A stretch of 64,000 nt of DNA from Clostridium sp. 28_17 (GTDB lineage Bacteria; Bacillota; Clostridia; TANB77; CAG-508), in contig MNRS01000021.1 in the NCBI GenBank assembly GCA_001916065.1, positions 4,792-68,791 of the forward strand, written 5' to 3'. A program made the position numbers and the translations under genes. Below the pieces are notes generated by a model, which searched no databases, had not been told where the DNA came from, and saw nothing but the letters and a program-made list of their open reading frames with translations. Below, piece by piece: positions 17,371 to 29,304 of the stretch. Position 1 is the stretch's first letter. Every line of letters starts with the position of its first letter.

Positions 17371-17412
17371 AAAGTAGAAATTAGATTGATAAATCAATCT
17401 TAATTTCTACTT
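17371..17412 (-). terminator. Terminator after the secD-secF pair
   Basis: AAAGTAGAAATTAGATTGAT pairs with ATCAATCTTAATTTCTACTTT with one mismatch around a two-base loop. The T-run on the minus strand is short. Confidence 0.7.
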
Positions 17413-17425
17413 TATCTTTTGAATT

Positions 17426-18094
17426 TTATGCTTTTGCTACCTTCTCTGCCTCTTCTTGTTTCTTTTTTTCTAATTCTTTGTCAAATTTTGTTGTACATAC
17501 ATATGTTGATATTGCATATAATGTTAAAACTATTGGCATTGTTACTACATCTATTGGCATTCTTGTCACTGTTATTATTGCAAATAAAATTATTTGTGCT
17601 AAAGCCATAATGCCTATTGCTTTTGCTATTACTTTTAATGAATTTAATTTATAATATCTTATTGCTAAATATGCTAAAACAATTACTGCTGTTATGATGA
17701 ATGGTGTTAAATATGGTTTTAATATTTCTCTACCTCTAAAGTGTGTATTTTCTTCTATTGTTACTTCTTCTGCTTTTAATTCTGTTCCATATTTTTCATT
17801 TATTTTTGTTACTAAATTTGTTTTTTGTTCGTCTGTAATTTTGGTTGTTGTAATGCTTACAGCATCTTTATATACTTCTATTGGTTGTATTAAAACTGGT
17901 TGATTTCCGAATATTTCATTTGTTATTTCTTTTATATCTTTTACTTCAAATTGTTTTCCTAAATTTAATTCGACTTTATTATTTTTTTCATAATTTAATC
18001 CAAATACTAATTTATTTGAACATAGTATTATTGCTCCTGTTACTAATAATAATGCTAATAATACTATTACTATTTTTTTTGCTTTTTGTTTCAT
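17426..18094 (-). CDS. secF: Reduced SecF-like translocase subunit
   Basis: Probably the SecF half of the SecDF accessory machine that uses the ion gradient to help pull proteins across the membrane. It has one N-terminal membrane helix (about 7-27), a small extracytoplasmic domain (about 30-125), and four or five C-terminal membrane helices (about 128-205). At 222 residues it is clearly shorter than usual SecF (about 300). A FRGREILKPYLTPFIITA stretch resembles the SecF segment entering the second helix. The start at 18094 has GGAGG five bases upstream. The call rests mainly on topology and on the secD neighbour 28 bases upstream. Confidence 0.65.
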   Translation of the reverse strand: MKQKAKKIVIVLLALLLVTGAIILCSNKLVFGLNYEKNNKVELNLGKQFEVKDIKEITNEIFGNQPVLIQPIEVYKDAVSITTTKITDEQKTNLVTKINEKYGTELKAEEVTIEENTHFRGREILKPYLTPFIITAVIVLAYLAIRYYKLNSLKVIAKAIGIMALAQIILFAIITVTRMPIDVVTMPIVLTLYAISTYVCTTKFDKELEKKKQEEAEKVAKA

Positions 18095-18122
18095 TTTTAC
18101 CTCCATAAATAACTTGTATATT

Positions 18123-19529
18123 TTATTTATTTTTTATTCTAAATAATAAATTTGTTATAGTTGCATTATAAATTGCTATAATAACAATTCCCCAGAATGT
18201 TATCATTCCAAAACTGTTTATTGGTGTCCATTTTATAAAGCAAAATACTATTGCTAATATACAAACTGGTATTATTCTGCTAAAGAATTTTTTATATGTT
18301 TCTGTTACTGATTTTTGTACTGCATTTTCTACATTTTCCGCTTTCATCTTTTTGATGTTTGATAATAATATAATTGTAAATATATAATTAAATGCTAACA
18401 TCATTGTTATTGCAAATATTGAATCTATTGATATTACAACATTTGTGTATCTTATTAATAATAAATATAATGCTGCTAATCCTGTATATGCTATTCCTGC
18501 TACTAGTCCATTTGTTTTATATTTAATGATTAATACAATTATTGCTATGATGGCAATTATTGCTATTGTAACTGCAACATATGTTAAATCTTGTTCAGTT
18601 ATGTTTGATAATATATATTGATTTTTTTTCATATCATATTTTACTGGTAATTTTCCACTGTCTAATACTGTTGCAACATTTTGTGCTTGTTCTACATATC
18701 CTTTTAATGTTGTTGAGTCCGTTGTTGCTTTTCCTACTGATAGTTGAATTTTTCCACTTGTTATTGGTTCGTCAAATGTTGTTGACATTAATTCCGAATC
18801 ATCTATTTTTAATGATATTTTCTTTTCAGTTTTTGATGATTTTTCACTTGTTGTATTTTCCGTATTTGTTTCGTTTGTGTTTTCTGTTGCTTCTGTATTG
18901 TTTTCTTCTGTTGTTGCATTTTCATCTGTTGTGGTATTTTCGTCTGTTGTGTTGTTTTCTGTTTTTACATATGTTTTGCTTATTTCTTCTAATTTATTTT
19001 TTCCATCTTTGTTAAATGCAATTTCTAAATATACTGATGTTCCTGATGTTGCTCTATTGTATAATACTTTTGATGATTCTATTGAATTATTGTCTAGTAA
19101 AACATCATTTGTTTCACTATCTAAAATTTCAAATTTTCCTACTGTTGTTAAATTTGAAACTATTGTATCTGTATTTAAATTTTCTGGTATTTGTACAGTA
19201 ATTTCTCCATTTTCATTATTTACGTTTACTTTGTATTCTTCTGCTCCTAATTTTTTTAATCTTTTTTCTATTATTTCTTTTGCTGTTTTATAGTTTTCTT
19301 CTGTTTTTACTTCATCGCTGTTGTCTGTGTTTAATGTTAATTTTATTGTTCTTGCTCCATTTAAGTCCATTGCATATGTGTAGTCTTTTACTACATTTGA
19401 CATTTGGTTTTTGTTTTGTTTGTATATTCCAAAAAATCCTATCATTGATACTAGTACAATTAATAAACTAATTGTTATTATTTTTATTGTTTTCATAATT
19501 TTTTCATTCTTTTTATTTTGTTTTTTCAT
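18123..19529 (-). CDS. secD: SecD-like translocase subunit
   Basis: Membrane partner of the SecF-like protein. The 468 residues show an N-terminal helix (about 12-32), the P1 head start YAMDLNGARTIKLTL (compare the usual DLxGG), a domain with VQIPENLNTDTIVSNLTTVGKFEI typical of SecD, a Thr/Asn/Glu low-complexity insert (about 185-230), the segment GKIQLSVGKATT, and five or six C-terminal helices (about 312-465). It is divergent: the DLQGG-type motif reads DLNGA. GGAAAG precedes the ATG. Together with the short SecF-like gene it forms a two-gene unit ending in a terminator. Confidence 0.8.
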   Translation of the reverse strand: MKKQNKKNEKIMKTIKIITISLLIVLVSMIGFFGIYKQNKNQMSNVVKDYTYAMDLNGARTIKLTLNTDNSDEVKTEENYKTAKEIIEKRLKKLGAEEYKVNVNNENGEITVQIPENLNTDTIVSNLTTVGKFEILDSETNDVLLDNNSIESSKVLYNRATSGTSVYLEIAFNKDGKNKLEEISKTYVKTENNTTDENTTTDENATTEENNTEATENTNETNTENTTSEKSSKTEKKISLKIDDSELMSTTFDEPITSGKIQLSVGKATTDSTTLKGYVEQAQNVATVLDSGKLPVKYDMKKNQYILSNITEQDLTYVAVTIAIIAIIAIIVLIIKYKTNGLVAGIAYTGLAALYLLLIRYTNVVISIDSIFAITMMLAFNYIFTIILLSNIKKMKAENVENAVQKSVTETYKKFFSRIIPVCILAIVFCFIKWTPINSFGMITFWGIVIIAIYNATITNLLFRIKNK

Positions 19530-19540
19530 TTTCTTTCCTT

Positions 19541-19618
19541 TCTCTCGCTTCGTTCGTTCATCATAAAATGAAAATTTATCATTCTCGTTTTACAAATCTC
19601 ACGCTTTGCTCGCTCATC
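19541..19618 (-). repeat. Two 22-bp direct repeats upstream of secD
   Basis: The segments 19541-19562 and 19597-19618 match at 18 of 22 positions (TCTC-CGCTT-G-TCG-TCATC on the plus strand), with a period of 56. They are conspicuously richer in GC than their surroundings and lie in the secD leader. Their nature is unclear. Confidence 0.5.
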
Positions 19619-19678
19619 GTCATCCAAATTTTTTCAAATTTTGTCTGCCAACCATTTAAATTTTTATTTTATTTTGTT

Positions 19679-20338
19679 TTATAATAATTTTGTATCGTTT
19701 ATTATTAGTTCGAACCATATTTTTAAATATTTTGCTGCGTATTTGCACATCATTGTTCTTTGCATAAATATTTCAAAGTAGTCAAGCACTGGACTTATTT
19801 TGGTGTCTATTGTTAAGTTTAATGTTACTTTTCTCTCTTTTTCATCCATTATTAAGTCTGCATTTGTAACTGCATAATTTACTCTATCATGTATATCGAA
19901 TGTTGATAGATTTTTGTTTACTACTCTGTCTCTATGTACGTCTGATTTGTCTGCTAGTATCAGTGCAGCCGATATGTCGCTTACTGCCGTTCCTGTGTTT
20001 TCGTCATGGTTTCCTATTGCCATCATTATTTCTGTTATTTCTTCTATTGGCATTCCCATTTCTTTTAAAATGTTGTATGCAAGTATTGCTCCTGTATGTG
20101 CATGGTCTACTCTGTTTACGCAGTTTCCTATGTCATGCATATACCCTGCAATTCTTGTTAGTTCTACTGTTCTTTCTGGGTATCCTAATTTTTCTAATAT
20201 ATCTCCTGCTCTTTTTGATACTATTGATATGTGCCTGTGTCCGTGTTCTGTGTATCCTATTGCGTTTAGTTGTTTTTGTGCTCCTCTTATTAGAGCATCT
20301 AATTCTTTGTTTTCTTTAATGTCTTTTAAAGTTATCAT
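19679..20338 (-). CDS. HD-domain phosphohydrolase
   Basis: Predicted metal-dependent phosphohydrolase of 219 residues. Metal ligands are visible as HGHRH near residue 35, MHDIGN near 68 and NHDENTG near 110, the HD-superfamily pattern; a later Asp is in ADKSDVHRDR. GGAGGG precedes the ATG. Its substrate cannot be inferred; relatives act on nucleotides or cyclic dinucleotides. A TTGATA-17-TAAAAT promoter lies just upstream. Confidence 0.85.
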   Translation of the reverse strand: MITLKDIKENKELDALIRGAQKQLNAIGYTEHGHRHISIVSKRAGDILEKLGYPERTVELTRIAGYMHDIGNCVNRVDHAHTGAILAYNILKEMGMPIEEITEIMMAIGNHDENTGTAVSDISAALILADKSDVHRDRVVNKNLSTFDIHDRVNYAVTNADLIMDEKERKVTLNLTIDTKISPVLDYFEIFMQRTMMCKYAAKYLKIWFELIINDTKLL

Positions 20339-20363
20339 TTGTTCCCTCCTTTTGTCTTCCTAG

Positions 20364-20392
20364 ATTTTATATTAATTTAATAAAAATATCAA
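20364..20392 (-). promoter_or_regulatory. Putative promoter of the HD-domain gene
   Basis: TTGATA (20392..20387) and TAAAAT (20369..20364) with a 17-base spacer on the minus strand, about 25 bases before the start codon. Confidence 0.6.
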
Positions 20393-20653
20393 CTGTTTTT
20401 TATGAATTTTTGTTGTTTTTTTCTTTTTTTCTTTTTTTATAAATATTGGAATATGAAAAAAATTTTTTAATTTTATATTTTCTATTTCAATGAAAATTTA
20501 AATAATATAATAAAAACTATGATAACACATATTGGTAAATAAAAACAAACTTTAGTTCATTTTTTTATATTATATAAAATTTCTATTTTTTCTTTAAATT
20601 TGTTTATTATATATCTAAAAAATTGGCTATTTCTAGTTTTTATAAATTTTGTC
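20393..20653. other. AT-rich intergenic stretch with nothing recognised
   Basis: About 260 bases of very AT-rich DNA between two divergent promoters. I see no ORF with a ribosome site, no stable hairpin and no known RNA motif in it. Confidence 0.6.
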
Positions 20654-20682
20654 TTGTATTTTATGTTAATAAGTGTTATAAT
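20654..20682 (+). promoter_or_regulatory. Promoter of the 71-aa orphan gene
   Basis: TTGTAT (20654-20659), 17-base spacer, TATAAT (20677-20682) on the plus strand, about 60 bases before the start codon. Confidence 0.7.
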
Positions 20683-20742
20683 TTAATTAGGTTATATTTA
20701 ACTATTTTATTAATAATTATCTTTTTTTAAGGAGGATTCATT

Positions 20743-20958
20743 ATGCATGTGACACTTTATGAACTTTATACCAATCCAATTAAGCGTTTACATTCTCGGC
20801 TTTCGAGAAAATGTGACGTTGAATTAGGTACTGGAAGGCATATTACAATTGAAAAGCATATACATATGTTTACTTGTGAATTGCCATATCCTCACTATTC
20901 TTTAAGTAAAGAAGAAGAAATGGATCTCATCCATGCACAAATGTTGATGGGACTCTAA
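20743..20958 (+). CDS. Small orphan protein (71 aa)
   Basis: A 71-residue soluble protein that I do not recognise, with several His and Cys residues (for example EKHIHMFTCELPYPHYS) and an acidic helix at the end. It is the only convincing plus-strand protein gene in the first 47 kb. AAGGAGG lies seven bases before the ATG, a near-consensus promoter lies upstream, and a strong terminator starts at its stop codon, so it looks like a real single-gene transcription unit. Its base composition is less AT-rich than the surroundings. Confidence 0.75.
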   Translation: MHVTLYELYTNPIKRLHSRLSRKCDVELGTGRHITIEKHIHMFTCELPYPHYSLSKEEEMDLIHAQMLMGL

Positions 20959-21005
20959 AAGGTACGAAGGCTAACCACAAATGTGGATAGCCTTTGTACC
21001 TTTTT
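20957..21005 (+). terminator. Terminator of the 71-aa orphan gene
   Basis: The arms AAAAGGTAC-AAGGCTA-CCACA and TGTGG-TAGCCTT-GTACCTTTTT pair with only single-base bulges and end in a T-run. The stem starts within the stop codon. Confidence 0.92.
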
Positions 21006-21049
21006 ACGCTTTTTAACCAAACAATAAAATTTTTTCCTTAATATATAAA

Positions 21050-21600
21050 ATCACAACCACTCATTTAACGGGTGGTTTATTTACCCCTGTAAAGAGATAT
21101 TGCTACATGCTTACTACTGAAGTAGCTAGTTTTTCACTCCTTTCAAGCCTGCTGCATTAACTACTTTAGCAAACCCTTAAAAGGATTATACTTTTTTCTT
21201 TTCGTTAATTTATCTTATATTATGTTCTCATTTTTTGCTCTTTTATATATTTTCTTATTGTTGCTTTATTTAATCCTACTGTACTTACATAATATCCTGT
21301 TGCCCAGAAATTTCTTTTATCTAATTTATATCTTAATTCTCCATGATATTCAAATATCATCATTGCACTTTTTCTCTTCAAATATCCCATAAAACTTGAT
21401 ATACATATTTTCAGTAATATTGATAATAATAAGTGTACATGATCATGTATCATATGTCCTTTTATTATTTCCACACCTTTTCACTCACATAAATCTTTTA
21501 TATATTTTGGTATAAATACTAGCACATCCATTAGAATGTGATAAACTATTTGCCATATAACCTAGCAGGTGGTTAACTTTTTCGAATGCTTTGCATTCTC
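21050..21600 (-). mobile_element. Decayed IS200/IS605-family element
   Basis: A damaged Y1-transposase reading frame is flanked by imperfect hairpins typical of IS200/IS605 ends: AACCAC-TCATTTAACG-GGTGGTT at 21056-21078 and AACC-TAGCAGGT-GGTT near 21560-21574. The true ends cannot be set from the sequence alone. It sits between the 71-aa gene and the tRNA-Gly terminator. Confidence 0.7.
21220..21556 (-). pseudogene. tnpA: IS200/IS605 TnpA transposase, degenerate
   Basis: Remains of a single-strand HUH (Y1) transposase. The last 80 or so residues are readable: GVEIIKGHMIHDHVHLLLS has the HUH histidines, SSFMGYLKRKSAMMIF is the usual middle segment, and ATGYYVSTVGLNKATIRKYI carries the catalytic Tyr. 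The N-terminal part is broken: the opening ANSLSH is in another frame, followed by FIPKYIKDLCE and an in-frame TGA, with about 20 family codons missing between. Frameshift, deletion and stop make it inactive, though the Tyr and HUH motifs still read correctly. Confidence 0.85.
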
Positions 21601-21619
21601 AACTCACTAAAGTGTTAAT

Positions 21620-21660
21620 AAATAAAAATCAGAATAATCTTATTACTCTGATTTTTATTT
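21620..21660 (-). terminator. Terminator after tRNA-Gly
   Basis: ATAAAAATCAGA and TCTGATTTTTAT pair around a loop of about 15 bases, directly after the tRNA 3' end on the minus strand. Confidence 0.75.
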
Positions 21661-21661
21661 A

Positions 21662-21802
<141 letters not shown>

Positions 21803-21822
21803 ATTGTTCCTGACAGTTATAG

Positions 21823-21851
21823 ATTATAAATGATTTTCTTATAACTGTCAA
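21823..21851 (-). promoter_or_regulatory. Consensus promoter of the tRNA-Gly unit
   Basis: TTGACA (21851..21846) and TATAAT (21828..21823) are both perfect and are 17 bases apart. The 11-base arms TGACAGTTATA and TATAACTGTCA form an inverted repeat around the -10 region. Confidence 0.93.
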
Positions 21852-21928
21852 GACTTTTTTAAAAATTTCTTGAATTTTTTGTCATTTTTTTATAATTTCA
21901 GTTATTGCAATAGTTTGCGGTCTTTTTA

Positions 21929-23666
<1,738 letters not shown>

Positions 23667-23671
23667 ATTTT

Positions 23672-24030
<359 letters not shown>

Positions 24031-24033
24031 TAA

Positions 24034-24060
24034 TTTATACCTTTTTTTAGCAATTGTCAA
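24034..24060 (-). promoter_or_regulatory. Promoter of groES-groEL
   Basis: TTGACA (24060..24055) and TATAAA (24039..24034) on the minus strand with a short 15-base spacer. The -35 lies inside the distal CIRCE-like operator and the proximal operator lies just downstream of the -10. Confidence 0.65.
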
Positions 24061-24073
24061 TAGAGATTGCTAA
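24047..24073. promoter_or_regulatory. Second CIRCE-like operator, overlapping the -35
   Basis: TTAGCAATT (24047-24055), nine bases, then GATTGCTAA (24065-24073). The arms are perfect inverted repeats of TTAGCAAT and keep the CIRCE spacing; the outer TTAGCA matches CIRCE, the inner bases differ. Confidence 0.65.
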
Positions 24074-24191
24074 AATTCACATAGAATTCACATTTGACAA
24101 CAAAATTTATTTAAAATTTTGTACTTTTTGACTTTATATTATATTCTTTCAATTACTTTTTAGAACTCAAATTTTAACTTTTATTTACAAC

Positions 24192-24221
24192 AAAAGAGCA
24201 CTTTATTCAAAGTGCTCTTTT
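24192..24221 (-). terminator. Terminator after the GNAT-like gene
   Basis: AAAAGAGCACTTT and AAAGTGCTCTTTT form a 13-bp stem with a four-base loop. It lies 22 bases after the stop codon. Confidence 0.9.
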
Positions 24222-24243
24222 GAGGATAACGGATGAAAGGATA

Positions 24244-24774
24244 TTATTTTTCATATTTTTTAATTTCTTCATCAAGAGAAATTTCCTCGTCTGTATTCTT
24301 TTGTTGTATTGTAATATTTTCATACCAACAATACTCGTCCCGAAGTGATTTTAGGGCTTCTAAAGTATTCTTTTTAAGAATACTTTTATCTTTCCCATTT
24401 ATGAACAAAGTAATTCTCATTCTTTGTTCTTTCTCTTCCTTCTTAGGAAATTCTTTCAGTACCATTGTGCCAAACATTTGCCCATTTTTTCTGCTTAAGC
24501 AGTAAGTGAATTCAAGGATGTCATCTGAACTATATTCAGGATTTAAATCCCTTTTTATTCTCTCTTTAATATCTTTTATTATATATTTCTTTTCGTTTGG
24601 CCTTCTTTTTAAAAAATCTGGATGCATGTAACAGCACCATGCATTAGCATCCTCTGGTACAAAATTTCTTATTATTAGATTATTATCCTCATAATAAAAA
24701 ATTTCTTGACCATCTTCAGTCTCCTTATATAATTCTCTTTCTTTTCCGTTTATATAACTAGGTAAAAATTTCAT
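24244..24774 (-). CDS. Possible GNAT-type acetyltransferase
   Basis: A 176-residue soluble protein. The stretch LIIRNFVPEDANAWCCYM near residue 33 is like the opening of RimJ/RimL-type GNAT N-acetyltransferases, and the alternating strands that follow (MFGTMVLKEF, MRITLFINGK) fit that fold. I cannot find a clear acetyl-CoA binding motif, so the call is tentative. GGAG precedes the ATG. It lies 58 bases after pyrG without a terminator between, and a strong terminator follows it, so the two may share a transcript. Confidence 0.5.
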   Translation of the reverse strand: MKFLPSYINGKERELYKETEDGQEIFYYEDNNLIIRNFVPEDANAWCCYMHPDFLKRRPNEKKYIIKDIKERIKRDLNPEYSSDDILEFTYCLSRKNGQMFGTMVLKEFPKKEEKEQRMRITLFINGKDKSILKKNTLEALKSLRDEYCWYENITIQQKNTDEEISLDEEIKKYEK

Positions 24775-24832
24775 ATGTCTCTCCTTTTTTCCTGCTTTGT
24801 TGTTATGTTACCTATAAAATATTATACAACAA

Positions 24833-26503
<1,671 letters not shown>

Positions 26504-26541
26504 CTAATTTTTTTCATAATATTCTTTTTAAAAATAAAAAA

Positions 26542-26584
26542 AGATTAAAAAAATCTTCCGGCAAATTCGGTTTTTTTTTAATCT
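26542..26584 (-). promoter_or_regulatory. Leader hairpin of pyrG, possible attenuator
   Basis: AGATTAAAAAAA and TTTTTTTAATCT pair around an inner CCG/CGG mini-stem; on the minus strand a T-rich run follows. It lies just after the predicted transcription start and about 100 bases before pyrG, where a terminator could control read-through. Confidence 0.5.
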
Positions 26585-26590
26585 ATTCTT

Positions 26591-26619
26591 ATTTTAACAC
26601 TTTAAAATTTGTTTGGCAA
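26591..26619 (-). promoter_or_regulatory. Promoter of pyrG
   Basis: TTGCCA (26619..26614), 17-base spacer, TAAAAT (26596..26591) on the minus strand. Confidence 0.65.
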
Positions 26620-26639
26620 GTATTTTGGGTATAAAAATT

Positions 26640-26673
26640 AAAAAGTTGCAACTATTTTTAGTTACAACTTTTT
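26640..26673 (-). terminator. Terminator after rny
   Basis: AAAAAGTTG-AACTA and TAGTT-CAACTTTTT pair with a single mismatch and a four-base loop, 18 bases after the rny stop. Confidence 0.85.
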
Positions 26674-26690
26674 ATTACTTTTATATACTT

Positions 26691-28232
26691 TTATCTAGCA
26701 TATTCTACAGTTCTTGTCTCTCTAATAACATTAACTTTAATTTGACCTGGATAATCCATTTCATTTTCAACCTTTTTAGCAACATCTCTTGCTAAAATTG
26801 TCATTTGGTCATCATTAATTTTATCTGGTTTAACAATAATTCTAACTTCACGACCTGCTTGTATTGCAAATGATTTTTCTACTCCATCAAATGAGTCTGC
26901 AATTTCTTCAAGATTTTGTAGTCTCTTGATGTATGCTTCTAATGTTTCTCTTCTAGCACCCGGTCTTGATGCACTTATTGCATCTGCGGCTTGAATTAAT
27001 ACTGCTTCTAGAGTTTGTGGTTCTACATCTTCATGGTGTGCTTCTACTGCATTTATTACTAATGGATTTTCTTTATATTTTTTAAGTATTTCAACACCTA
27101 TTTCTACGTGTGTTCCTTCCATATCATGGTCTAATGCTTTACCAATATCATGTAGTAATCCTGCTCTTCTTGCAAGTTTTGCATCTAGTCCTAATTCTTC
27201 TGCCATTATTCTTGCTAAGTTAGATACTTCTATTGAGTGATTCAATACATTTTGTCCATAACTTGTTCTGTATTTTAGTTTTCCAATTAGTTTTACTATG
27301 TCTGGATGCAATCCTATTACCCCAGTTTCTAGAACTGCTCTTTCTCCTTCTTCTTTTATAGTTTCTTCTAATTCTTGTTTTGCTTTTTCTACTACTTCTT
27401 CAATTTTTGCAGGATGAATTCTTCCATCTTCAATTAATTTTTCCAAAGCAATTTTTGCAACTTCTCTTCTTAATGGGTCAAAGCCTGATAGAACTACTGC
27501 TTCTGGTGTATCATCTATTATTAGGTCTACTCCTGTTAATGTTTCTAAGGCTTTTATGTTTCTACCTTCTCTACCAATTATTCTTCCTTTCATTTCATCA
27601 CTTGGAAGTGCAACAATTGATACTGTAGTTTCTTGAGAGTGGTCTGCAGCACATTTTTGAACTGCATATGTTAATAGTTCTTTGGCATTTTTCTTAACAT
27701 CATCTTTTGCTTTTTGGTTTGCTTCTCTTATTATTGCTGCTTTTTCTGCAGTAATGTCTTTTTCTACTTCTTTTAATAGAATGTGTTTTGCTTCTTCTCT
27801 TGATAATGATGCTATTTTTTGAAGTTCTTTTAATTCTTGGTTACGCAAGTTTTCTATTTTTTGTTGCTCTTCTTCTAGTTCTTTTTCTCTTTTATTAAGA
27901 TTTTCTTCTTTCTTTTCGTAGTTTTCTGCGCGTCTTTCCAAGTTTTCTTCTTTTTGAATAAGTCTTGTTTCTTGTCTTTGTACTTCGCCTCTTCTTTCTT
28001 TAATCTCTTGATCTAATTCGTTTCTACTGTTTACTATTTCTTCTTTGGCTTCGATTATTTTTGTTTTTTTAAGGTTTTCTGCTTCTACTTTTGCCATGTT
28101 TACAATTTTTTTTGCCTCTTCTTCAGCACTGTGTATTTTAGATTCTGCAACTTTTTTTCTATAAGCAATTCCTATTATTGCTCCTATTGCAAGTGAGATT
28201 AAGACAGCGGCGATTATGATTCCTATATTCAT
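26691..28232 (-). CDS. rny: Ribonuclease Y
   Basis: Membrane-anchored endoribonuclease that starts mRNA decay in Firmicutes. The 513 residues show an N-terminal helix (about 3-24), a long coiled coil (about 30-200), a KH domain with [15 protein letters not shown] near 220, and an HD domain with [12 protein letters not shown] near 360 and AVEAHHEDV. Length is typical. GAGGTG precedes the ATG. It lies between pyrG and the spoIID-spoIIQ pair. Confidence 0.97.
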   Translation of the reverse strand: MNIGIIIAAVLISLAIGAIIGIAYRKKVAESKIHSAEEEAKKIVNMAKVEAENLKKTKIIEAKEEIVNSRNELDQEIKERRGEVQRQETRLIQKEENLERRAENYEKKEENLNKREKELEEEQQKIENLRNQELKELQKIASLSREEAKHILLKEVEKDITAEKAAIIREANQKAKDDVKKNAKELLTYAVQKCAADHSQETTVSIVALPSDEMKGRIIGREGRNIKALETLTGVDLIIDDTPEAVVLSGFDPLRREVAKIALEKLIEDGRIHPAKIEEVVEKAKQELEETIKEEGERAVLETGVIGLHPDIVKLIGKLKYRTSYGQNVLNHSIEVSNLARIMAEELGLDAKLARRAGLLHDIGKALDHDMEGTHVEIGVEILKKYKENPLVINAVEAHHEDVEPQTLEAVLIQAADAISASRPGARRETLEAYIKRLQNLEEIADSFDGVEKSFAIQAGREVRIIVKPDKINDDQMTILARDVAKKVENEMDYPGQIKVNVIRETRTVEYAR

Positions 28233-28375
28233 GAATCTACACCTCTTTCTTATTAAATTTTCAATGTTCGAATCAAATATATATTTCTTTTTTCTTTAAA
28301 ATATTATTTTTTTCTTACCTCTTTTATTTTATCTTTATTATTGTAAACTGTCAAGTGCTTTTGAAGAATTTATAA

Positions 28376-28405
28376 AAGAACTTGGAGTGCATATTCCAAG
28401 TTCTT
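28376..28405 (-). terminator. Terminator after spoIIQ
   Basis: AAGAACTTGGA and TCCAAGTTCTT form an 11-bp stem with an eight-base loop and T-run. It overlaps the spoIIQ stop codon. Confidence 0.9.
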
Positions 28406-29243
28406 ATTTTAAATATATATTAGGATCAACTTGAACAGAGTCTTTTAAAATTTCAAAATGAAGATGTGGCTCATCTGCAATTTCAAATGCTGCAGTATTT
28501 CCTACTGTTCCCAAAGATTGACCTTTTTCTACTTTTTCGCCTTCTACAACAAATTCTGATGTTAATAAATTTGAATAAACTGTTTGAAATCCATTTTCAT
28601 GTTCAACAATAACTGTTAATCCATATCTAGGATCATTTTTTATAGTTTTAACAATTCCTGCTTCTGCTGATTTTACAACTGTTGTTTTATCGGCTTTTAT
28701 ATCAATTCCAGTATGTGTTGTCCATTCTTGCAAAGTATCTGAATATACTAAACTGTCAACTGCAAAATCCCTTACTATTTCTCCATCTACTGGCTTTGCA
28801 AAATTCAATTCTACATTTTTTTCTTCTACTTTTCCTTCTGCTTTGCTATTTGTCTCAGTTGTAGTATTTGTGTTTATCTTATTTGTTGTTAAAACATTAT
28901 TTGTTTTTGTTTCTGTATTTTTACTGGTTGTATTATTTGAAGTCATACTGTTTGTAATCATATTATTTGCAGTATTATTCACCATATTATTTTGTGCTTT
29001 TAATTCATTTTCACTTTCGTTTACGCTTTTTCCAATTTCTGTACTTGCACTTTCTGTGTTTTCATTTTGAGTTGATATTTGTTCTCCCAACAATGTTCCT
29101 TCTTTTACAGTGTCATTTAATTTTTTACTGTAAATTAAAACTCCAAATACTATTACTGTGAGTATAGCAACTGTTATTGCTGAATATTTTATTATTTTCA
29201 TATTCATTTCTTCTTTGTTATTTTTTCTAATATCTCTTTTCAT
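28404..29243 (-). CDS. spoIIQ: SpoIIQ-like M23 peptidase-fold engulfment protein
   Basis: Forespore membrane protein that pairs with SpoIIIAH to form the channel between forespore and mother cell. It has a membrane helix (about 18-37), a Thr/Asn-rich spacer (about 50-150) and a LytM/M23 domain. THTGIDI and EPHLHFE keep the zinc ligands, as in clostridial SpoIIQ and unlike the Bacillus protein, so it may be catalytic. The role follows from the family plus spoIID next door, an arrangement known in Clostridia. GGAGG precedes the ATG. A SigF-like promoter lies in the gap to spoIID. Confidence 0.88.
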   Translation of the reverse strand: MKRDIRKNNKEEMNMKIIKYSAITVAILTVIVFGVLIYSKKLNDTVKEGTLLGEQISTQNENTESASTEIGKSVNESENELKAQNNMVNNTANNMITNSMTSNNTTSKNTETKTNNVLTTNKINTNTTTETNSKAEGKVEEKNVELNFAKPVDGEIVRDFAVDSLVYSDTLQEWTTHTGIDIKADKTTVVKSAEAGIVKTIKNDPRYGLTVIVEHENGFQTVYSNLLTSEFVVEGEKVEKGQSLGTVGNTAAFEIADEPHLHFEILKDSVQVDPNIYLK

Positions 29244-29274
29244 AAAATCCTCCTTAACTTTTTGTTTATATTAC

Positions 29275-29303
29275 AATTATTTCCGGATTTTATAAAAATA
29301 TAC
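29275..29303 (-). promoter_or_regulatory. SigF-like promoter of spoIIQ
   Basis: On the minus strand GTATA (29303..29299) is followed after 14 bases by GGAAATAATT (29284..29275). This matches the forespore pattern GHATR and GGHRARMHT with one mismatch and a spacer one base short. It lies 32 bases before the spoIIQ start, and sigF is nearby. Confidence 0.6.
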
Positions 29304-29304
29304 A

